A stretch of DNA of 64,000 nt from NCBI GenBank assembly GCA_963932145.1, contig OZ010574.1:64766378-64830377 (forward strand), written 5' to 3'. A model generated the notes under the pieces. It was not told the DNA's origin. It did not search any database and saw only the letters and a list, made by a program, of their open reading frames with translations. The translations under genes and the position numbers were made by a program. Origin of the DNA: Acanthosepion lycidas. Its lineage: Eukaryota; Mollusca; Cephalopoda; Sepiida; Sepiidae. Shown piece by piece: positions 30,836 through 42,302 of the stretch (positions are counted from its first letter, which is position 1; each line of letters starts with the position of its first letter).

Positions 30836-30964
30836 AAACTGTTAATGTCAACTATCTAATATCTGACCTGGTAAAAGTTGTAGTTCATACTTACCTCTCC
30901 TTATAAGGAATTTTATTTTTGGATGAGTACGTGGTTTTTATGTAGGGTTTCCAAACATTTCTAG

Positions 30965-31035
30965 CACAGAAATGTGGTTCTACAGAAGGATGCTGAAAAC
31001 ACCATGGATTTAAACAAGTGAGCAACAACCAAGTT
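30965..31035 (+). pseudogene. RTE-like LINE fragment
   Basis: The plus strand reads 'AEMWFYRRMLKTPWI' followed by decayed sequence. Only this block of the RTE C-terminal region is left. It abuts a minus-strand RTE fragment, so the two are separate insertions or an inverted piece. Confidence 0.5.
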
Positions 31036-31039
31036 TTAG

Positions 31040-31745
31040 GGGAAAGAATCACATTTCTTTTGCTTCAAATCTCTTCATCTGCAACGAGACAGTCGAGCAT
31101 TCATTTCCCTATCGAAAGACGGTTATTATGTAACAGTTCAGTACTCTTTTCTTTGTTTCTAACAAAATGTTTCTCTTAATGCTTTGCTTAGCTTTTGGAA
31201 GCATTTTTCACTATCCTGATACTCCTTCAGATTTTAGTGTAGCAGTTTCTGTCCTAACACTTTCTAGATATTTAAATTTCTGTATGTTTGATTTTTGTAT
31301 CTCCAATTTGAAATTTGCACTTATTATTAGTTATTCCTTTTGCAAACAGCCACGCATTCTGTCTTCCTGCAATTGATGTTTAATCCTTTCTTCATTATCT
31401 TCTGTAGGAGTGCTTGTAGTTTCCTTTGTATATTTGCTATCAACACTGTCATCTGAATATCGTATGATTTTAAGATTGTGGCCACCAATAATGAATCCCA
31501 GCCACATTTTCAATTCTCTCTGAATTATCTCATTGTATAATTTGAATAAGTCTGGTGAGAAGATACACCCTTGTCTTAGACATATTTCAATTTTTGTATA
31601 TTTCTTGAATTCATTTTGTATCCATACTTTGTGTCATACTTTATTGAACACTTTTACATAATCTATAAAGTTTTCTCACATTCACAGTATTGTTCTTTTT
31701 TTATATTGACAGGAATTTTCTTCCTAAACTTTTGTTTAAAGTAGT
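31040..31745 (-). pseudogene. RTE-like LINE reverse transcriptase relic
   Basis: Read from about 31740 downward, pieces are 'CSIKYDTKYGYK', 'DKGVSSHQTYSNYTMR', then an open stretch at 31513-31331 with 'LGFIIGGHNLKIIRYSDDSV' and 'EDNEERIKHQLQEDRMRGCL', then 'SNLKFEIQKSNIQKFKYLES'. 'RYSDDSV' stands where the catalytic YADD of the RT palm should be, with Ser in place of Ala. RTE-type elements copy themselves by target-primed reverse transcription in the nucleus. Stops and frameshifts make this copy dead. It is the only RTE copy here with the palm motif. Confidence 0.7.
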
Positions 31746-32095
31746 GTGAAAAATCAAAACTTGGATATCATTCTTTTCCTTTTAGGTTACATGCACTATC
31801 CATTTCAGTTCTTGCTGTTTTCAAGTGACATGTTTTTTTTATTTGGTAAAGACCTTTGGGATTCTGTAGTGCCAGTCTATAAGATCTGATATAAAGAAAA
31901 CTATCTTTTAAGAACTAGAAGATTCATTCTTTCACTTGAAGCCATTTTCAATCAATGATCTGAACAGTTGCTTTCATTCCAATTCCAGATCGTAGTTTGT
32001 GTTTTGGAAATGTTTATCATAAGTCCTACTTCTTGGAACACTTCGTGAAGAATGATTTTTCAATCGAGATCATTCTTATTGTAAATTTAACAAAT
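31746..32095. other. AT-rich DNA, no gene seen
   Basis: May be the 5' continuation of the RTE relic but no motif is readable. Confidence 0.4.
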
Positions 32096-32099
32096 ACTA

Positions 32100-32480
32100 T
32101 AGGAAGTATTATTGTAGATCCATCCTGGGTATGATGATAAACTACATCCAGCAGCAAGGCCTCTGACCAGGAAGTTTTTAAGAGCAAGGAATGGCCTCTT
32201 AATTGCTGTTGTTCCCAGTTCCACCTGACCAAGGGCAGTAGCACCTGTGAGTGTCCCATCTATGGGCAAGCAGTTAACCCCCAAACTGGGATCAAAACAC
32301 TATGAAAGTATAAAACATTTTATTGTAAAAAATATTAGCAATACATTTTCATAGCCAAAAAAAAAGTAATTACCAGCAATACATTTTTGCAAAAGAAATT
32401 ACTGATGCTTCCAAGAATTAAAATACAATTCAATTAAGTTTCAGCACTTAATGACTCATAAGGAGTTGATATGCTAAAAT
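32100..32480 (-). mobile_element. LINE 3' region copy (relative of 20.5-21.1 kb)
   Basis: 'acactatgaaagtataaaac' and 'accagcaatacatttttgc' align with 20660-20720, and 'atgactcataaggagttgat' at 32449 aligns with 21084. It also holds one copy of the 'gatgataaactacatcc' motif found in the inverted-duplication arms. No coding motif is kept. Confidence 0.45.
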
Positions 32481-33540
32481 AAACAAAAACAAACATTGAT
32501 ATTATAGCAGGAGTTAATATATATTTTAAAATGTCACAAGTCAACATTTTTTCTGTAACAAGTATTCAGACTTTGGTTTAAAGTAATGATCTTTGAGTAA
32601 AAATTATAAGTTTGTAATAAGTAGGTGATGATACCATAATTATTTCTGTCAAATTTGAGTTAATCTTGCAAGTCATTGCTTGTTAGTTCAATCCTGTATG
32701 GATTCTTTATAAATCTGACTTTTTATCCATTTTGTCTTTAGACACTTGCTATAGAATAATTTTTTGGTGATTATTATTGCATGCTATCACTGGATGTTTC
32801 ATAAAGCAGATTTTATTTGAAAATGATCTTACTTAAAAATGTATTTGTAATTTTGTTAAAATAGAAAATGAAAAAAAATGATATTGATTCGCATCTCAGG
32901 TAGGATGTAAGAAAGCTAGAGAAAAATGAATAAGAAAAATTAAAAAGAAAAAATATCCAATATTCATGATACAAAAAGAAAGATGAAGAATGAATTAGCT
33001 TTGCTGGCAATGACTGAAAAGGTATATAAAAAAAACCCCACTAGATATTACAATTCTTTATAGAGAGATCAAGCAAAAGAAATTTGAAAGGAAGGACACA
33101 GGGGAAAATATATGGCACACTTAGATGATAAAATGTTTAACAGTTTTGCCAAATTTATGTTTGAAATAGTGATTATGTATTCATATTAGCAAAACAACCT
33201 TGATGAAATTTAAAAAAAAACCCTTGAATCATTTAGGAAAATGTTGTTTGAGATATCATTTATGTACTTGATACTTTAATAAACAATGTCTATAACAAAA
33301 TTTGTATTTCATCACTTCACCATAGTAGTTCTGAAAGATAATGTCTTTAAAGCAAGCAGTCTTTGTAATCAGTGTGCTCAGTGTCAAAAGTGAAAGCATT
33401 AATAATAAACAGAATGAATTAATCTTTTTCACTTATGGGTTTCTGCTTTTTCAGAATGACATCCACTCTTCAGGAGACTTGGTCGTAAATTGTCTTTGGA
33501 AGTATTTGGTACAAAAGATTACTTGAAACATAACCCCCAA
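32481..33540. other. AT-rich DNA, no gene seen
   Basis: Short open frames on both strands have no recognisable domain. A purine-rich stretch lies near 32860-33020. Confidence 0.45.
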
Positions 33541-33574
33541 TATTTTTCTTTTTCTTTTTTTTTGTGTGTGCTAT

Positions 33575-33680
33575 TGATCACCAAATACAAGGCCCAAGAG
33601 CCATTCAAGGTAGAGGGTTAATGAATGAAATTGTTATAAAGACATAAATGGTGGTGATGAGAAATGCATATTATGATGAT
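33575..33680 (+). repeat. dispersed repeat fragment
   Basis: 'acaaggcccaagagccattc' followed by 'aaggtagagggttaatgaat' aligns with 17271-17320 (acaaggtgcaagagccactc, aaggtataggattattgaat). It also resembles 35915-35950. Confidence 0.45.
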
Positions 33681-33911
33681 GTGATGATCATCATTATCAT
33701 CACCCGCACACATACATACATACATACTTATACAAATTCAAATTATACAACCACAAGCATTCATTGGATAGTAAATCAACACTGCATAATGCGACAATTT
33801 TATAATCACTGTATTTTCATGTAGTTGATTTTGTGCAGTTTTGGGAGAATCAGATCCCAGTAGCTTTTCATAAGTCTCCCCAAAGCTCGCTCACTGATAG
33901 GTCAATGCCAA

Positions 33912-33990
33912 CCAATCAGATTGTCTGCACGTGAAGTGTGATTCTTACTGCACAGTGCTTTTGGAGTCAATGATAACCTATATAAGCAAA
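33912..33990 (+). promoter_or_regulatory. promoter-like CCAAT / E-box / TATA arrangement
   Basis: CCAATCA at 33912, CACGTG at 33928-33933 and TATATAAG at 33979-33986 are in the order and rough spacing of a TATA-type Pol II promoter. The region is less AT-rich and not repeated elsewhere in the window. No open frame or known element starts downstream, so it may be a fortuitous match or the promoter of an unrecognised transcript. Confidence 0.2.
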
Positions 33991-34329
33991 GAAAATCTTT
34001 AGTAAATTAGTGGAATCTCAGCTGCCACAGAAATCCATGACAGTTGAAACCATGTGCCAATCTGAATATTCCCTATACTCACATAATCTTTTTTCTTACA
34101 CAGCAAAACTGTTGAAAACATTTATTACCAGAAACTATTACAACCTTATTTCTTTCAGTGAACTTTGGAAAAATTGATAATTAAAGAGACAACTCTTGTT
34201 TTACTCAATGCAGGCTTTTCTTTCACATCTTTGTTTGTACATCTTGCTAAATACAAATTTTATGTGTAATGATGTTTTTGGCTTATCCTCTTTTTCTTCA
34301 CATCAGTTTAGTTTCCTAATCTGAGTTAA

Positions 34330-34510
34330 TCAATATGTAATTGATATGGTTGATAACAGTTGACCTAAAACTTAAAGAGGTTAAGATAGTAGTGATTGTG
34401 GAAAGCATTCACTTGGGAGTCTATTCTGCAAAACTACAGTTGTCAAACTGGTGATCATATCAGATTATGTGCTCTCTCCCCAGAACTGTAATTAATATCT
34501 GCTCAGCATA
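34330..34510 (+). repeat. dispersed repeat fragment (SINE-body related)
   Basis: 'gataacagttgacctaaaac' and 'aagaggttaagatagtagtg' align with 17375-17420. 'gctctctccccagaactg' aligns with 18366-18385. Confidence 0.45.
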
Positions 34511-34782
34511 GTTGCATATGGTGATAGTTTGAGGAAGGAAGCTGTCAAGTGAAACTTCTTCCTTGACAAATGTGAAGAGAATAAAGATGAGTCAACACTG
34601 GCATTTTGGGTCCTATAGCAATGGATGTTTGAACTAGTGGAACTAAGGAATTTCTTTTCCAAGTTTCTTCCTGATATCAAATGAATGACTCATTTGCCAC
34701 AAAGAGAAATATGTCTAAAAGCTTAATAGAAATATGAGTTGGGATCAAAAATAGATTGGAATCCAACAATAAGATAAAGAGC

Positions 34783-34945
34783 AAATAGGAAATATTAGGT
34801 TGGTGCAAAAATAATATCGTTTTTTGACGTGTTTTTAACATTAAAAAAAAACCTTATTTTTGCACCAACCTAATATTTATTAATTTAACATGTTTCACTT
34901 TTATTAAAACTTCATCAGAGAATGCACATATGGAGAAAAAGTAAG
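34783..34945 (+). repeat. dispersed repeat carrying a MITE insertion
   Basis: 'gagcaaataggaaata' continues, after the MITE at 34795-34873, into 'tatttattaatttaacatgt' and 'aaaacttcatcagagaatg'. Uninterrupted relatives are at 48762-48840 and 18592-18640. Confidence 0.7.
34795..34873. mobile_element. 79-bp palindromic mariner MITE
   Basis: Starts ttaggttggtgcaaaaataa and ends ttatttttgcaccaacctaa. TA flanks both ends (34793-34794 and 34874-34875). The middle is decayed compared with the 28.67-kb copy. Comparison with empty sites confirms the TA target duplication. Confidence 0.92.
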
Positions 34946-35039
34946 AAAGAAATTCTGGTATATTTCTTGGTTTTCATCAGTCAATCATGTATGATGCATA
35001 TTTGACTCTTTTAAAATGAATTTCCTCAAAAAATGAGAC

Positions 35040-35215
35040 CATCCAGAAGAGTTGCAGGAGATTCCAAAGTTGTCTAGAGTCTGTGGTTGAAGCCAATGAC
35101 TATTTTATTGAGTAAATTTACTCTTTAGTATTTCATGACATTTTTGTGTAATTAAAATCTCTTAAAATGAAATGTCTGGGTTATTTCCATTTGTGCATAA
35201 CTTAACCCTTTATCC
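35040..35215 (+). pseudogene. mariner-like 3' fragment (Mar-A)
   Basis: 'agagttgcaggagattccaa' leads into a terminal reading 'LKPMTILLSKFTL' and the non-coding end 'gtctgggttatttccatttg'. It aligns with 1425-1590 and, on the opposite strand, with 59690-59800. Confidence 0.6.
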
Positions 35216-35216
35216 A

Positions 35217-35220
<4 letters not shown>

Positions 35221-35260
<40 letters not shown>

Positions 35261-35277
35261 CATACATATATATATAA
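35221..35277. repeat. (TA)n microsatellite
   Basis: About 34 bases of pure TA, then interrupted TA/CA, at the truncated end of the mariner fragment. Confidence 0.95.
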
Positions 35278-35380
35278 TTTTGTTAAATATAACAGACAAC
35301 AAATGTCTATATTTTATCCAGAGCCATTCTAAGCTTTATATAGTGGCTTTAGTTTTGGGAGAAAATAAAGACCCATTTGA

Positions 35381-35413
<33 letters not shown>

Positions 35414-35477
35414 TTTTTTTAATGATGTTGTTCCTTGATCTAAGCTTTCGGCTCAATGGGCCATTATTAGAATGGTG

Positions 35478-35479
<2 letters not shown>

Positions 35480-35524
<45 letters not shown>
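35480..35524. repeat. (TA)n(CA)n microsatellite
   Basis: Short TA run followed by about 30 bases of CA. Confidence 0.95.
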
Positions 35525-35527
<3 letters not shown>

Positions 35528-35980
35528 TACTTTTGGACATCTTTGCTAGAAATCTGAAATTTTATTCACTATTTTCTTTTTCCTTCTCCCAATAAATTTA
35601 GTCCTGTTCACACTGCTCCCTGGTCTTTTGAACAGGAGTGGATGTTTATCCCTTGTTTCCTGTTTAGGATTGACTTTCTGATTCTTTCAGAATGAAGTCT
35701 ACTTCCACACTATATTCTAATGTCTCTGATTGAACTCTGAAATGTTATTCACTATTTAAATGTTGACCTCTTCAAGACTTGAGTTTGCTATCATCTTTCC
35801 TGTATAGCCCCAAGAACTTCATTTCTTGCCCTTTCTTACCCTAATACAACATCACACACTAACCATCTACTTTTTATTTTTTTATTTTATTTTTTTTTTA
35901 AATGAGATTCACCCTTTACAAGGCCTGTGGCCCACTTGAGGCAGAAGGTTACATTTGTAGTGGCTCCTGGGCAAACATTA
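35525..35980. other. AT-rich DNA, no gene seen
   Basis: No coding motif. 'ctttacaaggcctgtggccc' near 35915 resembles the dispersed repeat at 33580. Confidence 0.4.

Positions 35981-35983
<3 letters not shown>

Positions 35984-36020
<37 letters not shown>
35984..36020. repeat. (CA)n microsatellite
   Basis: About 36 bases of CA directly before a transposon-like end. Confidence 0.95.
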
Positions 36021-36022
<2 letters not shown>

Positions 36023-36960
36023 GGTGTATCAAAAATAATTTTAAAAACCTTTTCTTTTGGTGGGGTTGGCAGTTTCCTGATATGAAAACAAGGTAAAATG
36101 TCCATATAAACTCATGTCCAAAAAGTAATCTTTATACCTCAACTCACTAACTCATAACAAATGTTCAAAATGTCCTCCACTTGCTTCTACACATGCATGT
36201 ACCAATCTGATCATTGATTGGTTAACCCTTTCAAATATTCCCATTCAAATGGCTTCAAAGGTCCCTTATGACACATTATTAATATCAGCTTCATAAACCA
36301 ATTGTTTTAGGATTGAGTGAGGCCTGGAGAATGTGCAGCCCATGGAACCTGCCCTCCCCTATCTATTCATCTTTGATGGTAGATGTCAGACAGTACATCA
36401 CAATGTAACTAAAATCTGCTGGAGCCTAATCATGCATGAACCACATGCATCTGCATATTAGCAGGAATACATCCTCTAGCAGATCTGGAAATGTGTTCAA
36501 AATTAAGTCCTAGTCAGCTCCTGTAAGATGTACTGGAAGAAAATATGGGCCTACTGACAGTCAACTACAATTCCAGTCCACACATTAATTGTAAACTGAT
36601 GCTGATATCTAACCTGTATTGTACCATTGTGCAATAAACCATTTGCAAAAGTTCTCCCATTGTAAGTGATCAGAGGATGAAAAAGCCTACACATATTGTA
36701 AATGATACAGGAGCTGCTCTTCAAGTACCCTCCATGAAGTACTATGAGATGTACAACATGTTAGGACCACTTGACATGTGCTGGTACCTTGATTATCTCT
36801 GGCAGCCTGTAAAATGTGTTCTTCATGGTCAGGTGTATGAGCAGATCAGTCTTCCTCAATCCAGAGTTTGTGGTGTCACAGATCCTATGCCAACAATATG
36901 CCAATAAACAGTAGCAAAGGTTGGATGACTTGGCTGTCACAAATGTACTCAAAGATCAAA
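36021..36960 (-). pseudogene. Tc1/mariner-superfamily transposase relic (DDE_3-like)
   Basis: The minus strand reads, with frameshifts, 'PDHEEHILQAARDNQGTST', 'SWRVLEEQLLYHLQYVQAFS' and 'ENFCKWFIAQ', the DNA-binding and linker part. Next come 'FTINVWTGIV' and a decayed 'LLEDV' block, and finally 'LKQLVYEADINN', 'GIFERVNQSMIRLVHACVEA' and 'SGGHFEHLL' with a stop at 36152. This order matches transposases whose C-terminus is 'GxHFEHLL'. The segment with the first Asp (TDEA) is deleted and the second (HDGAPAHFS) is unreadable. The left end 'aaggtgtatcaaaaataatt' may be the terminal repeat. Confidence 0.6.
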
Positions 36961-37399
36961 TGTAACCTAGTTTATATGGCAACACTGTGCCACCATCTGT
37001 AAACTTTCTTTAAACTTAATAACTCAAAGGACTAGTTGCCAAGTTTTCTGCTGTAAAAGAAGTATTCATATCTTTGTGTTAAAGTGTCTGCGATATATAA
37101 ATTTGTAGTTGATAGGGATAATTCCAAGAAGGACATTAATCCAGTGAGAGCTCATTGTAAGTTACAGAGCAATATATTATGATAAATTAAGAAAGCATCT
37201 TAAAAATCCATATCAGTTATAATTTATTTCATGAACATTATTATATTCGTCTCTTCAGACCGAAAGTTTTTAAGAAATGAAATCTGTCAATCCAGACAGA
37301 CATACTGGAATAAAAAGGAGAAAGGGAGGAAAAAAATATTAATAATAAAGGGAAAAAAAGAAAAAAAATTGCAATTATATAAAAAAAATTTTTTGAGAT

Positions 37400-37433
<34 letters not shown>

Positions 37434-38555
37434 GGAGAGAGAGAAAGAGAGAATAAATGAATGACGACCGAGTAGCAAAAATAAATAAGCATAATTACCT
37501 AGAAATTTTTTTTCCTTTAAAATGACTGAACAAGTCAGTTATATAGAGTAAGGGAAGGAAGAGGGATATTAGAAGTAAAAGTTACAATAATTTGCTAATA
37601 GTCGTTTCATTTTAGACAGCAATCATCATCACTTAATACAAATATCATCATTTTAAACTAATAATAGTAATAATAATAATAATATTATCCAACTTAAATA
37701 AAATAGAATTAAATAAATAGAATTAATACATTCAGATAATTATAAATAACAAATTTAGAATATAAAAAAATTGACAAGGATAAAAATAAGATTAATAATA
37801 GTAAAATATAAATTACTAAATAAAAAAATTATAAATGATAATTAAATGCACGGCAATCACATAAATAATTAAGTGCAAGGCAATCGCATAAATAATTAAG
37901 TGCATCTACAGACCTATATATAAAAATGTGTAACAAGCAATATAATTACATATACACATACATTCATATGAATACAGATATGCACATATGTTTGTACCCA
38001 TATAAAAATAAGAATCAACACTTCAAGTGTATATTCCCCAAAGTCAATGTTTTTATGGAATTTTAAATTTACTTATATGTACATTTGAAAATAAGTTAAT
38101 TTCTTTGATTCAATTATTCGTCAGCATTTTTATATTTATCATACTCTCGTCTTATATGCATAGATTGCATGTCTCTGTTGGGAGTTTTAGACTGACAGAT
38201 GATATCCCATTTAATTTGTGGGGTGAAGCCTCTATCTTTAAGTTTCCAATAATGCTTAGATAGTTAAACTTTGCATTTGCCTACTTGTCTCCACTAATCA
38301 CAGCCTTTCTTCACCCAGTAAACTTATTACTTTGAACACCAGCTGTATTGTGAATAGTTGTGAATTTGTATACCCATTTTGATTTATCCCCCTTTTTAAC
38401 TTTGGACATGCGAGATTGATTTATGACCCTGGGAATTATGGCCCCAGATTTTTAGTTTTGGATCCACATTGCTATTTTATCACAGCAATGATGTTATAAA
38501 ATAAAAATTTCTTCTTTATGGCCCTCCACAACTTTTGTCTTTGTTATTTATCCTA
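36961..38555. other. AT- and A-rich DNA, no gene seen
   Basis: Contains a TA tract (37401-37430) beside a GA-rich stretch, and short AAT-type repeats near 37665-37690. The short open frames lack recognised motifs. Confidence 0.45.
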
Positions 38556-38559
38556 AATC

Positions 38560-38960
38560 TTGTTCAGCCATCCATTTCTTCAAGCTCACTAAGTATATTA
38601 TGCATTGTGCCCTAGAAACATTAACTCTCTTCCTTTTAAGTATAAATATCCTTTTCGTTTCTATTTTCTCTAAAACTTTGTTGCTGCTTATATGGTTGGT
38701 CAGTGGCATCCTTCAGTAGAACTACATTTCTGTTACTTCAAGTTTCTTCATCACTGAGATCATCCCGTGCTTGAGGCAATACAGGAGGACATTTCATTGT
38801 AACATTTTAGTAGTCTTTTCCTTGATTCTTGTGTAGTTTTCTATTTTTTAGTTATCTTCTTAGCTTTTGGATTGCATCTTTGACTATCCCAATATACCCT
38901 CAGATTTTAGTGTCACACTTTTTTCTGTCCTCTTTTAAAATACTTCCCATTGCTGCCCAA
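38560..38960 (-). pseudogene. RTE-like LINE, ORF C-terminal relic
   Basis: The minus strand reads, across frameshifts, 'CNPKAKKITKK', 'TTQESRKRLLKCYNEMSSCI', 'MKKLEVTEM', 'FYRRMPLTN' and 'LKRKRVNVSRA'. This follows the order of RTE C-terminal blocks. The RT palm is absent. The AT-rich sequence on both sides shows no continuation. Confidence 0.5.
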
Positions 38961-39844
38961 ATATACATTTCTTTACATATGGGTATCAACCTTTCTTTTA
39001 AAACATCTTTTGTTAAATATGGCAGACAAAGATTTTTTTTAATTTTTTTTTTTACTTAGTTTTTCCAGCATCCTTACATTTTTCCATTTTGTATAAGTAA
39101 GGGAATATGAAAAATATATCATATGAGAGAGAGCGTGGGATTTATGCATAATATTATAGCCACTTACCAATTGGTTTCTATTTCAACAACTTGATAGCTA
39201 AATGATCTGGTCACTTAGTGGGAAGTTGTACATGACTACTATTTCAGATGTACTCCATATGAAATGGGTTTGTGCCAGCCATCTTCAGGGAATCTCTGTA
39301 TTCTGTAAATACAGTATAAGTAATTTTTTTATTTATTTTTCAATTTTATTTATTCATTTTGAAAAAAAAAAACAGAATCAATGTTTTCATACAAAATCAA
39401 ATGGTTGGAATTTTTTTATATTATGATATTTAATATCATATTTTTTTATATTTATCACCTGGTTGTAATTTAAGGGTGGGTTTGTTAACCAGGTAAGTAA
39501 TTGTTAGGATTGACTGTATCTATAAAATGTCCTTGGAATTGCAAGTTTGAAAGCTAATACAATTCTGAAATGGAAGAGTAAATGAAAGGAAATAAATTGC
39601 AACATCTTGTGTTTCAGGCAATTTTTAAATATATATATATTAGCACATCTACATAAAATAGATTTGAGAATAGATTAAATTGCTAATAATGAAATCTGAT
39701 TCAATAAATTCAATTTTAAGCTACTAATTGTACCCTGAATTCTTGCTGTAATGATAGATACCTCATGAAAATACTCTAATAAAACAAATGTATCAGTGGA
39801 TAAAATATCTTCATGCTCAATGAAGTGGTACAATTATGTGAGTA
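38961..39844. other. AT-rich DNA, no gene seen
   Basis: No repeat relation or coding motif was recognised. Confidence 0.4.
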
Positions 39845-39882
<38 letters not shown>

Positions 39883-39883
39883 A
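39845..39883. repeat. (TA)n(TG)n microsatellite
   Basis: About 26 bases of TA, then GT. Confidence 0.95.
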
Positions 39884-39929
39884 TAGCCAAAAGGAAAATT
39901 TATCTTAACTGGCATGTGTCATTCTCAGA

Positions 39930-40125
39930 AATTTATCAAGGTAAATGTGAGGATTTGATTTTGCAATAAGTATTTATAAACAAAAGTAGAAATGTTAGCT
40001 TTTCAAAGTTTTTTTTTAATTTAAGAAATGCCGATAAATATTAATCAGCCTAACTGAAAAGTCTAGGTAAATTATGGAGGATGCTAAGTTACATAATTTA
40101 ATTTCTGTTAAATGAAAGAGAATAA
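39930..40125 (+). repeat. dispersed repeat (family D)
   Basis: 'caataagtatttataaacaa' and 'taggtaaattatggaggatg' align with 58935-59090. The second part is also present, folded back, at 45125-45270. No coding content. Confidence 0.65.
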
Positions 40126-41100
40126 ATGATGTTGAATTTTTTTCTTTCATGCACTTAATATTTAAATCGAATTTAGTGTGGAATAAATTTAGGTATTTAT
40201 TAAATAACAGGCTATGAATTTAACAGGTTTTCTTCCCATTTTTTAACATTTTTATAGTCATGGATTATTTTAGTGAATACGTGTATTTGAGTAGATGCTC
40301 GGTTTACTAAATAAACAGTATATTTATTTTCAACAAATTGGCCTGAACATTCAAGAAATTTTATTAAAAAAAATATGATTCTCAAGTTGTATTTGAACAT
40401 GCATACCCCTTTGCAGGAGAAACAATCATTAGATCCAACATGCACTAGACTGACTTGCTTGATTGGAGATTCATCCCTGATGAAAACCAAAAAAGAGCCT
40501 TGATTAGCGACAGTTTCTGCATCCCTAACTGTTCATGAATGAATAAAACCTAAAGCATTCTTAGATATTTGTAATGCATCAACATATCTTTGGGACAAGA
40601 TGTGTTGATCATCCAAAATTGAAGTTGACACCACTGAAAGCCTCCCAGAATGTTTTATATCTGGTCTTAGAATTAAAAGCTAATTCAAAAATAAATACAA
40701 AGACCCTGAAAATTTGCCTTGAAAATAGAAAAGGAAACCATATAGGGATAAAAAATGCAGGGAAGTGGGTCAGGCTGAAAACTTTTCAATGTCACCCTTT
40801 ACATATAAATTTGTTCCCTTCACACTAATGCACAGAAATCAGAGATCAAATTTTTGTAAAGGCAGAGTTCAACTCCTTATTCTCTGTCCTATGATCAGAT
40901 ATAATGAGAAAAATTCTTCTCACATTCATACCATAATGCTTGCTGGAGAATAGTGTGGGTGAGTGATCACTTGAGCAGATCCTGTACCATTAACAACTTA
41001 CCATTCATCAGTTTCAAAAAGCTGTTAGGCCCAGAGTCAACTCTGACAAGGAACAGTGATATATAAATTTGTAAATTAATGACTGTTTAAAAGTGAGAAC
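40126..41100. other. AT-rich DNA, no gene recognised
   Basis: A 92-codon minus open frame (40212-40490) and an 84-codon plus open frame (40574-40828) show no family motif. The minus one begins MVFIRDESPIKQVSLVH and contains a Cys pair (CFSC). Without homologues neither can be called a gene. Confidence 0.35.
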
Positions 41101-41108
41101 TATATATA

Positions 41109-42302
41109 TTAGGTTGAATAAAACGCTTCTGCAATGTTAAATAACTAACTTATTTAGTTAGAATAGGCGCCATGTTGATGAATGAATGTTCTCTAACATA
41201 CCTCATAATTCTTGATACGATCTCTGAAAAACAAATTCTCATCCTTTGTTGTGACAAAAAAAGTTCAAATGCCTTGATTATCTCTTCATTACTGAAGAAT
41301 GTTTTATTTGGTATGAAAAGCTCAAAATACTTAAATAGGTGATGATCAATATGAAAGATAAATGAATATGGAGGATGAGGCAAAATTTCATAATTCAGGC
41401 TCAGCAGCTTTTGGACAATTGATTGAGAGGCGTGTGGCCATGCAACAAAATCGGGCCATCCCTATTCACAAGTCTAGGATGTTTCTTTTTCAATTTTTCA
41501 TGCATACACTCAATTTCTCTACAAGGTCACTTTTATTCTTTTCTCATGAGACAAGAATGAATAACCCTTTTGAAAGACCATCATATAGTAACCATTAATT
41601 TTTTAGGGTGTAGTGAGGGTTTTGGGTATTGCTTTGGTGATTCACTTGCATCAAACCACTGACCTACTCTCTTACTGTTGTCAAAGAGTATCCATTTCTC
41701 ATCACATGTAATGATTTGATACAAAAATGTTTTTTTCCAGTCAGGAAAGCCACAGAGCACAACACAAAGCAACATTTTTGAGTCTCATTCAGTTCATGCA
41801 GAACAAACCTATCCTGTTTCTTTACTTTTCTAATTGCTTTCAGGTGCTGAGAAACATTTGTCCAAGATTTTTCAAGTTCTGATACAAATTATTGAACTGT
41901 AGTTCTCAGATGTTGATCAACCAAAGAATTCAGTTGATCATGTCTGATAACCAAGTGTGGTCATCCCCTTCATTTATTTTCAAGAATATAATCTCCCAAG
42001 CAAAATTTTTGAAAACACCTCTGTAGAATTTTGATTTGAACAATACCATTATCAAAGGCCACATTGATATTCCAAAATGCTTCAGAGGCAGAATGACTGT
42101 TCATACTCATACAGTAAGATTACTCAACATTGTTTCATTGTAATCATTTTCATTGGGCTTATGAGTAACAATATATTGAAAGAAAAATTATCTGGAAATA
42201 AAGTGAGCAATAAGTCAAGATTTTTTTATATACTTAGGAGTTTACTTTGTTATATGACCAAATCAGCAACCAAAAAATATCATTTCATGTGTGACAACCT
42301 AA
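41109..42302 (-). pseudogene. mariner (TTAGGTTG-ended) transposon, decayed
   Basis: The ends are ttaggttg (41109-41116) and caacctaa (42295-42302). Minus-strand coding pieces in order are 'SASEAFWNINVAFDNG', 'RCFQKFCLGDYILENK', 'LNSLVDQHLRTTVQ', 'HLKAIRKVKKQDRFVLHELN', 'QIITCDEKWILFDNSKR', 'PKPSLHPKKLMVT' and 'MPHPPY...DHHLFKYFELF'. This is a mariner transposase: paired HTH, first catalytic Asp in 'TCDEKWI', and the last in the 'PPYSPD' region, where it has changed. Length near 1.2 kb fits. Frameshifts and stops make it inactive. Its ends match the MITEs at 28672 and 34795. Confidence 0.8.
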
